Source: an uncultured Mollicutes bacterium
Lineage (GTDB): Bacteria > Bacillota_I > Bacilli_A > RFN20 > CAG-288
Length of the DNA: 64,000 bases
Reading direction: 5' to 3'
Assembly: GCA_900539865.1 (NCBI GenBank)
Contig: UQDS01000004.1
Coordinates: 62,001-126,000 of the forward strand
The first letter of the stretch is position 1, and every line of letters starts with the position of its first letter. Under the pieces are notes generated by a model. It worked only from the letters and a program-made list of their open reading frames with translations. It was not told the origin of the DNA and ran no database searches. The translations under genes were made by a program, and so were the position numbers. Of the stretch, positions 34,813 through 44,095 are shown piece after piece.

Positions 34813-36746
34813 AATCCACTCCTTCTGAAGATACGTTCGATATCTTCTTTTGTCAATTTAATCAATGTCGGTCTTCCATGAGGACAATTTGAAGGGTTCT
34901 TGCATTTTGCAAGATCTCTTAAGAGACCTTCCATCTCTGGAAGACTCATGGTGTGATTGGCTTTGATCGACATTTTACAAGCGATGTTTGCTATCGTCAA
35001 ATGCAAGAGTGACAAGGGGTCACTGGCCTCGTTATTGAAGCAAGAATGAATGCAGTCTTCGACCACAGCTTCCATATTAGAACCGTTTAAGAATGCGGGG
35101 ATTTCTACCGCTTTGATTGTGTTGTCACCAAAGGGTTCGACAACGATGCCAACACTTTCTAGTCTGGCCAGATGTTCGGAATCAAAATTGGAAAGTTCCT
35201 TGGGGGTCAAGTCGAGAGTAATCGGGAATAAAGGAATGACGCGCGAACGAATTTTAGCAAAAAGTGCCTCTGTTTTTTCATAGTTGATTCTTTCCGCAGC
35301 AGCGTGTTGATCGATGATATAAAAACTGTTTAAACCATCACAAAGAATATAAGTTTGCAACACTTGACCGATAGGATGCATCTCAGGAAGTTGATGAGAA
35401 TAATTTTCATTCTCAAAAACTGTATCGTAATAATTTTGAGAATTGTAGCTTTGTTCGGGGATATTAAGAGAAGAGGTATTTGGGTGTGATACATTTAAAT
35501 CTTTTTCTTGCTTATGAAGATTGGATGGTGAGTAAGGGGCAGTAGATTCATAGGATTCTTCCAAAGGTAAAGAATCCTGGAAGAAAAGTCTTTCTTCCCT
35601 CTTTAGCGGTTTAATATCCAAGTAGCTCTCTTGTAATTCAATGCTTTTTGTCTCTTCTTCTTTTATGTCATCTAAAGCGATAACATCATCATTTGTGGTG
35701 CTAGTCTCAACAGAAAATAGTTTTTCACTTTTCGGATCCTGACTGGCAACATAAATCGGTTTTTTATATTCTAAAGTCTTTAAAACCTCTTGGCGCAAGG
35801 CACGCGCGATTTCTTCTTCCATGGAAATGCGAACTTCTTTTTTTGTCGGATGAACATTAACGTCGACCAAAGAAGAGTCAATTTCTAAATTGATAACAAA
35901 AAACGGGTAACGAAGTGGTGGGAGATAATCTTTATAGGCATCTTCAATCGCCTTGTTGATTTTATAATCATAAACATAGCGGTGATTGAGAAAAACAAGC
36001 ATCTCTTTTCTCTTGGAATAATTGATTTCCGGTTTTCCGATATAACCGTTAAAAGAATAAGTGAGTTCTTCTTTCTTTAAGGGATAGAGAGACTTGGCTA
36101 AGGTATTTCCATAAATCTTTTGAATGCACTCTAATAAATCGCCTCTTCCACTCGTGCGGAAAATCTCTTTTCCATCTATTACCAAACAAAAGCTAATATT
36201 AGGAAAACCCAAGGCTAAATGCTCGACAGTTTCGATGATACTATATGTTTCCACTTGTTGAGATTTCAAATATTTTAAACGAGCTGGTGTATTGAAAAAG
36301 AGATTGGAGATTTCAAAAGCAGTTCCTTTGCGGCTAGGAGCGTCAAAGATTTTCAAGTCAGCATTCGGCTCCGACTCTATTTTAGTACCGACACCATCTT
36401 CGGAACACGTATTTAAAACAATGTGAGAAACAGCTGCGATAGAGGGGATCGCTTCACCGCGAAAGCCGAGTGTGTGAATGCGGTTTAAATCATATTCTGT
36501 TTTGATTTTCGAAGAAGCGTGGCGCAAAAAACAGTGGATGGCATCGTTTCGATCCATGCCAAAACCATCGTCCTTGACAAGGATTTTGCCTTTTCCAGCA
36601 TCGGTGACACCGACATAGATGTTCTTTGCATTGGCGTCAATGCTGTTTTCAACAAGTTCTTTGATGACAGAACTTGGCCGTTCGATGACTTCACCTGCTG
36701 CGATTAAGTTCGCAAGCTCAGGGCGCATGATTTGAATGTTGGACAT
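34809..36746 (-). CDS. mutL: DNA mismatch repair protein MutL
   Basis: A 645-residue MutL. The N-terminal GHKL ATPase has ELVENSIDANAK, DDGFGMD, TLGFRGEAIPSI and NTPARLKYLKS. A linker (about 330-430) is rich in charged and Ser/Asn residues. The C-terminal domain carries the endonuclease motif DQHAAAERINYE and a CPHGRP motif, so this is the nicking type of MutL used by bacteria without MutH. Start and mutS stop overlap as TAATG. Confidence 0.97.
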   Translation of the reverse strand: MSNIQIMRPELANLIAAGEVIERPSSVIKELVENSIDANAKNIYVGVTDAGKGKILVKDDGFGMDRNDAIHCFLRHASSKIKTEYDLNRIHTLGFRGEAIPSIAAVSHIVLNTCSEDGVGTKIESEPNADLKIFDAPSRKGTAFEISNLFFNTPARLKYLKSQQVETYSIIETVEHLALGFPNISFCLVIDGKEIFRTSGRGDLLECIQKIYGNTLAKSLYPLKKEELTYSFNGYIGKPEINYSKRKEMLVFLNHRYVYDYKINKAIEDAYKDYLPPLRYPFFVINLEIDSSLVDVNVHPTKKEVRISMEEEIARALRQEVLKTLEYKKPIYVASQDPKSEKLFSVETSTTNDDVIALDDIKEEETKSIELQESYLDIKPLKREERLFFQDSLPLEESYESTAPYSPSNLHKQEKDLNVSHPNTSSLNIPEQSYNSQNYYDTVFENENYSHQLPEMHPIGQVLQTYILCDGLNSFYIIDQHAAAERINYEKTEALFAKIRSRVIPLFPITLDLTPKELSNFDSEHLARLESVGIVVEPFGDNTIKAVEIPAFLNGSNMEAVVEDCIHSCFNNEASDPLSLLHLTIANIACKMSIKANHTMSLPEMEGLLRDLAKCKNPSNCPHGRPTLIKLTKEDIERIFRRSGF

Positions 36747-39292
36747 TATTTAACCCTCTTTTTTAAATCGATTAGATAGTTTAAAGCATCCAAAGGAGAA
36801 AGAGTCATGGGATCAAGACACTTGATCATTTCTTTGATTTCATCTTTCTTTTCTTCTACTTTTTTCACCTCTTTAATTTGGCTTTTTTCAATAGAAGATT
36901 GTTTTTCTAGCGATACTAAAAGCTCATCGGCACGCTCGATTAATTCATCGGGAAGACCAGCGAGTTTAGCGACATTAACACCATAAGAGCGATCCATACT
37001 TCCTTCTTTCATGTGATATAAGAAAGTGACATGGCCGTCTGTTTCTGCAACTTCGCAGTGAATGTTTTTCACAGCTTGAATTTTTTCGCTCAACTTAGTG
37101 ATTTCATGATAATGGGTGGAGAAAAAAGTCTTTGCATGAATGTGACGAACAATATATTCGATAATGCTCTGGGCGATAGCCATACCGTCAAAGGTGGCAG
37201 TTCCTCTTCCGATTTCATCAAAGAGGAATAAGGAGTGGTTGTCCGCAGTTTCTAACGCTTGGGCAACTTCCGTCATTTCGGTCATAAAGGTAGATTGACC
37301 TTTGATGAGATTATCGCTGGCACCGATTCTAGTATAAAGCGCATCAAAGATAGGGATATCGCAAGAGTTGGCGGGGACATAACTTCCCATTTGAGCCATG
37401 ATAACAAGGAGACCAAATTCTTTCATATAAGTGGATTTACCACCCATATTCGGACCGGTGATGATTAAGACATCTGTGTTTGCATCCATGTGATAGTCAT
37501 TCGCGACAAAGATGTTTTCCGGAGCTGCTTTTTCTATGATCGGGTGTCTTGCTTGAATGACATCAATCTTATTTTCACCATTGAAATGAGGACGCTTATA
37601 ATTATTCTCACTTGCAACATAGGCTAGGTTGAGGAAGTAATCCAATTCGGAAATCGCATCGCTTGTCTGTTGGATGCTATCCGTATATTGTGAAACCTGT
37701 TTGCGAAGTTCGCGGAAAAGTTTCGCTTCTAAAGTACAACGAAGCTCTTTCGCACGGAGAATTTTATCTTCTTTTTCTTTTAGTTCCTCAGTGATATACC
37801 TTTCACCTGTTTTAATAGTCTGTTTGCGGATATATCCGAACTCAGGTTTTACGAAAGGAATCTGAGAGGCAGACACTTCAATATAATAACCGAATACAGA
37901 ATTGAACCCGACACGCAGATTGTGAATGCCGGTGCGTTCTTTTTCTTGAATTTCTAAATTGGTTATCCATTCTTTCGCTTCGGTAGTGAGGTAAATCAAT
38001 TCATCAAGATCTTTGTTATAACCCTTTTTGAAGATTTCGCCTTCTGTAATTGTAGTAGGACAGTTTTCGGAAATGGCATTTTCTAATAAATTGACAAGGT
38101 TTGAATGATCACCAAGGCGTTGAGAAATCTCTTCAATCTCTTTATATTGGCCTAAATGGCTTAGATCTTTTTGAATTTGTGGAAGTGCGGATAACGACTT
38201 TTTCAGCTGTAACAAATCATGTCCGTTACAATTTTCATACCCCATGCGTGCGATGAGGCGTTCCATGTCAAAGATGCCGGAGAGGTCTTCACGCAGATTT
38301 TCGCGGTCTAAAAAATGGTCGACAAAAACACTTGTCAAATTTTGGCGTCTTTCAATTTCTTGATAAGAAGCGCTGGGATTGACAATTTGGTTTTTTAAGT
38401 AGCGAGCACCCATAGGTGTCTTCGTTTGATTCAATAACCAATAGAGTGTACCAAAGGTCTTATTGTCTAAAGATTTTAGTAACTCCATATTGCTTTGCGC
38501 AGAGTAATCGATTTTCATGGTCTTCTTTTCCATGAGATTGATCACGGGCTTAAAGTAACTTAACTCACGTCTTTCCATATTCTTGAGATAATTGTAAAGG
38601 CGCGCTGTGACAGCGATTTGTCGCGGATCGTTGAGGTTGACAAAAAGGGGTTCATCCTCTATCGATGCTGAGTCATCGTTATAATAAGAAACACAGACAT
38701 TGCTGTTGGATTTAAGGTAGAGAACAAAGTTTGCATCGACGTTTGTAGGAAGTACGATTTCTTTGATGTCTAAAGAGAGAAGCTTTTCTAATATCTTCTC
38801 CTTGGAACTTTCCATCGTCTGAATTTTCATTTCGCCGGTAGAAATATCAGCATAGCAAAGGAAAGACTGTCTCACATCCATGTAGATAGAAGCGATATAA
38901 TTATTTTCATTTGAGTTGAGATCTAAATTGGCGCCGGGAGTGATGATTTGAACAACGTCGCGCTTTACTAATTTTTTTGCAAGTTTAGGATCCTCCACTT
39001 GCTCGCAGATAGCGACTTTATATCCGCGATCAATCAATTTTTGTGCATAAGAAAGATAAGCGTGATGCGGGATGCCACACATGGGAATAAATTGACCCCC
39101 ACCCGCAGCTTTTCTTGTTAAGAACAGCTGCAGTTCCCGCGAACAAATTTCCGCGTCTTCCAAAAACATTTCATAAAAGTCGCCCAAACGAAAGAACAGA
39201 ATCAAGTCTCCGTATTGTTTTTTAAACGAAAGGTATTGTTCGACCATCGGGGTGAAACTTTGTTCTTTTTTGTCTGTAGTTTTCTTTGCCAT
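36746..39292 (-). CDS. mutS: DNA mismatch repair protein MutS
   Basis: An 848-residue MutS. The mismatch-binding N-terminus has LFFRLGDFYEMF and the lever and clamp regions follow. The ATPase has TGPNMGGKSTYMK, FDEIGRGTATFDG and FSTHYHEITKL. The C-terminal helix-turn-helix includes YGVNVAKLAGLPDELIERA. It is the first gene of mutS-mutL-miaA-fhs-folD, and AGGAAAAT precedes the ATG. Confidence 0.97.
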   Translation of the reverse strand: MAKKTTDKKEQSFTPMVEQYLSFKKQYGDLILFFRLGDFYEMFLEDAEICSRELQLFLTRKAAGGGQFIPMCGIPHHAYLSYAQKLIDRGYKVAICEQVEDPKLAKKLVKRDVVQIITPGANLDLNSNENNYIASIYMDVRQSFLCYADISTGEMKIQTMESSKEKILEKLLSLDIKEIVLPTNVDANFVLYLKSNSNVCVSYYNDDSASIEDEPLFVNLNDPRQIAVTARLYNYLKNMERRELSYFKPVINLMEKKTMKIDYSAQSNMELLKSLDNKTFGTLYWLLNQTKTPMGARYLKNQIVNPSASYQEIERRQNLTSVFVDHFLDRENLREDLSGIFDMERLIARMGYENCNGHDLLQLKKSLSALPQIQKDLSHLGQYKEIEEISQRLGDHSNLVNLLENAISENCPTTITEGEIFKKGYNKDLDELIYLTTEAKEWITNLEIQEKERTGIHNLRVGFNSVFGYYIEVSASQIPFVKPEFGYIRKQTIKTGERYITEELKEKEDKILRAKELRCTLEAKLFRELRKQVSQYTDSIQQTSDAISELDYFLNLAYVASENNYKRPHFNGENKIDVIQARHPIIEKAAPENIFVANDYHMDANTDVLIITGPNMGGKSTYMKEFGLLVIMAQMGSYVPANSCDIPIFDALYTRIGASDNLIKGQSTFMTEMTEVAQALETADNHSLFLFDEIGRGTATFDGMAIAQSIIEYIVRHIHAKTFFSTHYHEITKLSEKIQAVKNIHCEVAETDGHVTFLYHMKEGSMDRSYGVNVAKLAGLPDELIERADELLVSLEKQSSIEKSQIKEVKKVEEKKDEIKEMIKCLDPMTLSPLDALNYLIDLKKRVK

Positions 39293-39328
39293 AATATTTT
39301 CCTGATTTTATCTTACTCAATAATTAAT

Positions 39329-39358
39329 ATTATATATTAAATAACTTATATAAGTAAA
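39329..39358 (-). promoter_or_regulatory. promoter of mutS operon
   Basis: Minus strand: -35 TTTACT (39353-39358), 18-bp spacer, -10 TATAAT (39329-39334). Confidence 0.6.
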
Positions 39359-39359
39359 A

Positions 39360-39396
39360 AAAATACAAAAAGAGACCCGTTTATAAACGGGTCTCT
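39360..39396 (-). terminator. terminator of miaB-ricA, containing the ricA stop codon
   Basis: A perfect 13-bp palindrome, AGAGACCCGTTTA with TAAACGGGTCTCT (39371-39396), followed on the minus strand by a T-rich tract. The ricA TAA lies at its centre. Confidence 0.88.
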
Positions 39397-39692
39397 GTCA
39401 ATGGTTTGATCAGCTGAAGAACTTCTTCTTTTAACTGGCGATAATTGATGACAAGGGGATGATTGTCGTATTCTTCTTGCAACTTTTTACAAGCGAGAAT
39501 GCAGTCGTGCTTTTTATCATCTGGAAGATATCGAATGCCATGTTGCAATTTTTTTCGTTGTTGATCAATCTGTTGAAGATGCTGATCTTCTGCGAGTGCT
39601 TTCTTTGCAATTTGATATCTTTTTGTCAATGCAAGAGAAGAAAAATCCAAGAGAAGTTTATCGACTTCTTGGTAAAGTTCTTCCTCAGTCAT
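39381..39692 (-). CDS. ricA: YlbF/YmcA family protein (RicA/RicF-like)
   Basis: A 103-residue all-helical protein of the Com_YlbF family (PF06133), with KALAEDQHLQQIDQQRKKLQHGIR and NHPLVINYRQLKEEV. In B. subtilis ymcA (ricA) sits directly after miaB and forms, with YlbF and YaaT, a complex that guides RNase Y. Position here is the same, and RNase Y is encoded nearby, so RicA is the best name, though the family cannot be split into A and F by eye. Its start overlaps the miaB end by 8 bases. Confidence 0.8.
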   Translation of the reverse strand: MTEEELYQEVDKLLLDFSSLALTKRYQIAKKALAEDQHLQQIDQQRKKLQHGIRYLPDDKKHDCILACKKLQEEYDNHPLVINYRQLKEEVLQLIKPLTETRL

Positions 39693-41136
39693 CTAAGACT
39701 TCTCCGATTAACGAATAGGTGTGAGATTCTTTGATTAGAACGTTACGAATCTGTCCTAACAAAGAAACATCACCTTTTACATGAACAAGTTTGTTATGTT
39801 CATCATATCCTGAAATTATCGATGGATTCTTATCTGATACTTTTTCAAAGAGAACTTTAACTTGTTTTCCGACGAAGGTGTCAGCACGCTCTTGGGTATA
39901 TTGGTCAATCAAGGCTTTTAAGCGGTTGAAGCGTTCGTGTTTCACTTCATCAGAAGTTTCATCTTTCATATTGTAAGCGGGAGTTCCAGGACGCGGGGAG
40001 AAGATGAAGGTAAAGGCAGCATCATACTTTACTTCTCTAACTAAAGAAAGTGTTTCTTCAAAGTCTTCATCTGTTTCGTTAGGGAAACCGACAATGATAT
40101 CCGTAGTGAGGAAAACATCGGGCAATCGTTCTTTTAATTGATGCACAATGTCTAAATACTGTTCTCTTGTATATCGTCTGTTCATCCGCTTTAAAACGCG
40201 ATTGGAACCAGACTGGACAGGAAGATGGAGGAAGGGCATGATATTTTTATATTTTGCCATCACATCAAAGACGTCGCACTTGAAGTCAGATGGATAAGGG
40301 GTGACGAAGCGAATGCGCTCAATACCGGTTTGTGCCACTTTTTCCAAGAGATGAGCAAAAGCGTATTCGTTGCCAAAATCTTTTCCGTAGGCATCGACAT
40401 TTTGTCCTAACAAGGTGACTTGTTTATATCCTTGTTCTTTCAAGCATTGTACTTCAGCAATGATATCTTCTTCTTTGCGTGAACGCTCTCTTCCTCTTGT
40501 GTAGGGGACAATGCAATAGGTGCAGAATTTATCGCATCCGTACATGATGTTGACAAATGCGGTAATCTTACTTTCGCGGCTCTCTTTTCCTTCGGGGAAA
40601 CCTTCTTCAATCAGATCAGAGTTCGAACGTACATCGACAAGACCTTGATGGTGCGAAATCACATCCTCTAATAATGTGTAGAAAGAAGTGATGTTGTTGG
40701 TACCGAAAATCAAAGAGACAAAGTTGAAGTGATCTAAGATATAGCGCACTGCTTTTTCTTCTTGCATAACGCAGCCGCAAATACAAATGATGGTGTCTTT
40801 TTTCTTTAAATAAGTTTCTTTTGCTCTGCCGAGTTCACCATAAAGATGATTCTCAGCATTTTCACGGATTGCACAGGTGTTGAATAAAATTAAATCAGCA
40901 TTCGAAAAGTCTTCTTGCTCAGTCATACCCATAGCAAGAAGGTAACCGCGGAGAATTTCGGAATCACGTACATTGGCTTGGCAGCCATAGGTTTTGATAC
41001 AAAAAGTCTTTCCTGTTCCCCAAGAGAACAGAAAAGACGTTGGCTTTGAATCAGCCACTTTGTAACAAATCGGTTTACTGTGATCTCGCCCCGCCGCTTT
41101 TCTGAAATCAGGAAGCGAAACAAGACGTAGTTTCAT
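39685..41136 (-). CDS. miaB: tRNA-2-methylthio-N6-dimethylallyladenosine synthase MiaB
   Basis: A 483-residue radical-SAM methylthiotransferase. The N-terminal cluster domain has KTYGCQANVRDSE, FNTCAIRENAENHLYG and CICGCVMQE (three Cys). The radical-SAM loop is GCDKFCTYCIVPYTRGRERSR. VPFLHLPVQSGSNRVLKRMNRRYT-type sequence follows and a TRAM domain closes the protein. It methylthiolates i6A37 made by MiaA. No Shine-Dalgarno site precedes the ATG, which lies 20 nt after spoVS. Confidence 0.95.
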   Translation of the reverse strand: MKLRLVSLPDFRKAAGRDHSKPICYKVADSKPTSFLFSWGTGKTFCIKTYGCQANVRDSEILRGYLLAMGMTEQEDFSNADLILFNTCAIRENAENHLYGELGRAKETYLKKKDTIICICGCVMQEEKAVRYILDHFNFVSLIFGTNNITSFYTLLEDVISHHQGLVDVRSNSDLIEEGFPEGKESRESKITAFVNIMYGCDKFCTYCIVPYTRGRERSRKEEDIIAEVQCLKEQGYKQVTLLGQNVDAYGKDFGNEYAFAHLLEKVAQTGIERIRFVTPYPSDFKCDVFDVMAKYKNIMPFLHLPVQSGSNRVLKRMNRRYTREQYLDIVHQLKERLPDVFLTTDIIVGFPNETDEDFEETLSLVREVKYDAAFTFIFSPRPGTPAYNMKDETSDEVKHERFNRLKALIDQYTQERADTFVGKQVKVLFEKVSDKNPSIISGYDEHNKLVHVKGDVSLLGQIRNVLIKESHTYSLIGEVLDD

Positions 41137-41156
41137 AGTTGTTACGTTAAACGAGA

Positions 41157-41498
41157 TTACTCAGCGGTCTCGTGCTTAGGAACATCAGAAGAAACTGCAT
41201 GAGCAGGATCGAAGTCGACCTTTCTGATGTGAAGCATGATGGTGGTGACTTCTCTGGCTTCTTCGTTAGAAGGCTCAGAAAAATTCTGCATCATGAATTC
41301 CGGCTGTAAGACGATGTCGGATTTGTTCTCATCATCCTTAAGGAATCTTCTAGCAACAATGCAAGCCTTTAAAGCCTGATTGAGAGCAGAAGCGCCAACT
41401 AAGGAAATCTGAACTTCGCCTTCCTGACGGATGTTTCCAGCAATAGCGCCAGCTAATTTCTGGATTTGAGTGTTGCCACTAGCTTTTAATGTTGTCAT
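41157..41498 (-). CDS. spoVS: stage V sporulation protein S family protein
   Basis: A 113-residue Alba-like protein. The core (MTTLKASGNTQIQKLAGAIAGNIR, EVQISLVGASALNQALKACIVAR in family order) matches SpoVS, which in B. subtilis is 86 residues. The extra 25 residues at the C-terminus (KVDFDPAHAVSSDVPKHETAE) are unusual. Start at 41498 is chosen for AGAGGAACACTAAT. SpoVS occurs in many non-sporulating bacteria, and no other sporulation gene is in view. It is placed between ymdB and miaB as in Bacillus. Confidence 0.93.
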   Translation of the reverse strand: MTTLKASGNTQIQKLAGAIAGNIRQEGEVQISLVGASALNQALKACIVARRFLKDDENKSDIVLQPEFMMQNFSEPSNEEAREVTTIMLHIRKVDFDPAHAVSSDVPKHETAE

Positions 41499-41523
41499 AT
41501 TAGTGTTCCTCTTTCTAACGTTT

Positions 41524-41552
41524 ATTATAATTCGTTTTTTTACATTTAGCAA
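41524..41552 (-). promoter_or_regulatory. promoter of spoVS-miaB-ricA
   Basis: Minus strand: -35 TTGCTA (41547-41552), 17-bp spacer, -10 TATAAT (41524-41529). Confidence 0.75.
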
Positions 41553-41619
41553 TATAAGATATACTCATTCATAAAATAAAAGTTGCTTTTTACTCAACAT
41601 GCATGCAATTGTCTTAGAA

Positions 41620-41650
41620 CATAAAAAAGTGGCGTATTAAACGCCACTTT
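41620..41650 (-). terminator. terminator of rny-ymdB, containing the ymdB stop codon
   Basis: Minus strand: AAGTGGCG-TTTAATA-CGCCACTT followed by TTTT. The ymdB TAA is in the loop, the same economy as at ricA. Confidence 0.88.
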
Positions 41651-42443
41651 CACAAATTTCATTGATGAGTTGATATTTTTTCACTCTCTTTGTCGTTGTA
41701 TCTACATCCATGAGAACACCATTGACTAAGATACGGCCGATGCGAGGAACTTTTAACTGCGCAGGCATGCCAGTCATTGTACGACGAATTGCCCCTTCTT
41801 TTTCATCGCCAAGAGAAGAATCGTAAGCGCCGTTCATGCCGGCATCTGTCAAGAAGAACGTGCCTTTGTTAAGAATTTTAGCATCGTTTGTTTGAACGTG
41901 CGTATGTGTTCCTAATACGGCAGCAACTCTTCCGTCGATATACTCGGCGAGACATCTTTTTTCAGCGGTAGCTTCTGCGTGGAAATCAACAATATGGATT
42001 TCATCTTCTTCCGCTTGATTCAGGACATCATCCATCGCGTAGAAAGGATTGCCTTGCGTGTTATTGATGTAAATTCTTCCCATGACATTGCTGACACGGA
42101 TTTTGATATTATCGTCTAATGTATACAATCGTGTGCCGATGCCTGGGGCATCTTTATCTAAATTCAACGGGCGAATGTAATTGCACATGTCTTGAGCGTA
42201 TCGAAAGCAATCGGCATTATTAAAGAAATGATTGCCGCTTGTCAGACAGTCGATTCCATAAGAGAGAAGTTCTTTATAATGATCTAGAGATAAGCCGTGA
42301 CCATGCGTGGCATTTTCACCATTAGCAATGACAAAATCAATTTGATCTTGTTTTTTGTGAAGGGCGAGATAATTTTTCACTCCCGCTCTTCCCAATGGAC
42401 CGACAATATCACCGAGAAACAATATGCGAATCGTATCTTTCAT
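41637..42443 (-). CDS. ymdB: YmdB-family metallophosphodiesterase
   Basis: A 268-residue calcineurin-like phosphoesterase. Metal motifs are LFLGDIVGPLGR, IANGENATHGHGL, LTSGNHFFNN, DFHAEATAEK and LGTHTHVQTNDA, in the order of YmdB. The B. subtilis enzyme hydrolyses 2',3'-cyclic nucleotides and influences biofilm and motility choices. It follows rny by two bases, the conserved rny-ymdB pair. Confidence 0.95.
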   Translation of the reverse strand: MKDTIRILFLGDIVGPLGRAGVKNYLALHKKQDQIDFVIANGENATHGHGLSLDHYKELLSYGIDCLTSGNHFFNNADCFRYAQDMCNYIRPLNLDKDAPGIGTRLYTLDDNIKIRVSNVMGRIYINNTQGNPFYAMDDVLNQAEEDEIHIVDFHAEATAEKRCLAEYIDGRVAAVLGTHTHVQTNDAKILNKGTFFLTDAGMNGAYDSSLGDEKEGAIRRTMTGMPAQLKVPRIGRILVNGVLMDVDTTTKRVKKYQLINEICESGV

Positions 42444-42445
42444 CT

Positions 42446-44095
42446 TTATTTTGCAGTTTCGACTGCTCTCGTTTCACGGATGACAGAAATTTTGATCTGA
42501 CCCGGATATTCCATTTCACCTTCGATTCTATCGCGGATTTGTTGAGCCATAACCTTCGCGTCTTCATCAGAGACTTTTTCAGGGATGACCATGACGCGGA
42601 CATCTCTACCGGATTGAAGCGCATAGGAATTCTGTACGCCTTGGAAGGACTTGCAGATAGTTTCTAACTGTTCCAATCTCTTGATATAAGTTTCTAAGGT
42701 TTCGCTTCTGGCACCTGGACGAGCGGCAGAGAGTGTGTCGGCAGCAGCGACGATTTCGGAATAAATTGTATTTTTGGGAACATCGCCATGGTGGGATTCA
42801 ATCGCGTTGATGACAATGGCAGGCTCATTGCATTTCTTCGCTAATTCAGCACCTAAGAAGACGTGGCTTCCTTCCACTTCAGTATCTCTGGCTTTACCGA
42901 TGTCATGGAGTAAACCAGCGCGCTTTGCAATGACCGGATCTAAACCTAATTCACTGGCCATAACAGAAGAAAGGTAGGCGACCTGGATAGAGTGATCAAG
43001 GACATTTTGTCCATAGGAAGTACGATAAGAGAGCGCACCGATATAAGGAAGCAATTCGGGGCTGATTCTAGGAAGGCCGAGCTTAAAGACAGTCTGTTCA
43101 CCGACTCTTTTAATTTTGTCGTGAATTTCTTTCTTGATCTTCTCATAGACATCGGAGATTCTTCCCGGCTGGATTCTACCATCTCTGATCAAAGCTTCTA
43201 AGGTGAGTTTAGCGATTTCTCTACGGACAGGATCAAAGCAGGAGACTGTAAGTGTTTCAGGAGTATCATCGATGATGATGGAGACACCTAATATGCTTTC
43301 AATTGTCTTGATGTTTCTTCCTTCGCGTCCGATGATTCTACCCTTCATTTCATCGGAAGGAAGAGCAACTGTAGAAGAGCATCTTTCGCAAGTGACTTCT
43401 TGAGCATATCTTTCTAAGGCGTTAGCAAGAAGGATACGAGCTCTGTCTTCACACTGGCTCTGAGCTTCTTCTTCCATCTGTTCTTTGTAAAGAGCGATTT
43501 TCTTTGCTTCTGCTTCTTCAACACGTTCCATGAGCAAGTCTTTTGCTTCTTCAATCGTCATTTGAGCGACTTTTTGAAGCTCGTTGATAACGGCTTCTGT
43601 CTTTTCTTGCAAGTCTTTTTCTTTTACTGCAAGTTCTTTGACGTTGTTTTCGTACTCGCTCTTTTTCTGTTCGAGCATATCTTCACGGCTGTTGATGCCG
43701 TTTTCTCTCTGCTCGAGAGTCTTTTCTCTTTGTTCAAGAGTCTTGTCTCTTTGTTCGAGCGCTTTTTCTCTTGTTTCAAAGGTAGCTTCTCTTGTTTCTT
43801 GAACTTTTTCTCTTTGCTCTAGTTTTGCTTCCGTTTTAATCAAGTTTTCTTTGCGTTCGGCAATTTCTTTCTCGGCGTTGTATTTGATGGTTTCAGCATC
43901 GCTTTTTGCTTCAAGTTTTGCATCGGCAATGAGTTTTTCCGCCTTGCTTGAGGCATCGGAAAGAATCTTATCAGCTGATCTTTCAGCGTCTTTTGTCTTG
44001 TTTTTCGGAAGAATGTAAAACAGCACCAAGAAAGCGATGGCGGTTACACAAGCAATAATAAACAAAACCAAAAAGACTACTTCTAAGTTGGTCAT
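42446..44095 (-). CDS. rny: ribonuclease Y
   Basis: A 549-residue membrane-bound endoribonuclease that initiates mRNA decay. An N-terminal membrane helix (VVFLVLFIIACVTAIAFLVLF) is followed by a long coiled coil (about 30-225), a KH domain (GRIIGREGRNIKTIESILGV) and an HD domain (LLHDIGKARDTE). Around residues 85-140 the coiled coil holds regular seven-residue repeats of the type LEQREKT, which make it about 30 residues longer than the common 520. Start at 44095 follows the family; AAAGG lies 11 nt upstream. The in-frame extension to 44185 has no homology pattern. Confidence 0.95.
   Translation of the reverse strand: MTNLEVVFLVLFIIACVTAIAFLVLFYILPKNKTKDAERSADKILSDASSKAEKLIADAKLEAKSDAETIKYNAEKEIAERKENLIKTEAKLEQREKVQETREATFETREKALEQRDKTLEQREKTLEQRENGINSREDMLEQKKSEYENNVKELAVKEKDLQEKTEAVINELQKVAQMTIEEAKDLLMERVEEAEAKKIALYKEQMEEEAQSQCEDRARILLANALERYAQEVTCERCSSTVALPSDEMKGRIIGREGRNIKTIESILGVSIIIDDTPETLTVSCFDPVRREIAKLTLEALIRDGRIQPGRISDVYEKIKKEIHDKIKRVGEQTVFKLGLPRISPELLPYIGALSYRTSYGQNVLDHSIQVAYLSSVMASELGLDPVIAKRAGLLHDIGKARDTEVEGSHVFLGAELAKKCNEPAIVINAIESHHGDVPKNTIYSEIVAAADTLSAARPGARSETLETYIKRLEQLETICKSFQGVQNSYALQSGRDVRVMVIPEKVSDEDAKVMAQQIRDRIEGEMEYPGQIKISVIRETRAVETAK

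Noticed and set aside
43562..43822. Plus-strand frames rich in Phe and Ser antisense to RNase Y
   Set aside because: They mirror the repetitive coiled-coil coding sequence (LEQREKT repeats) and have no site of their own.
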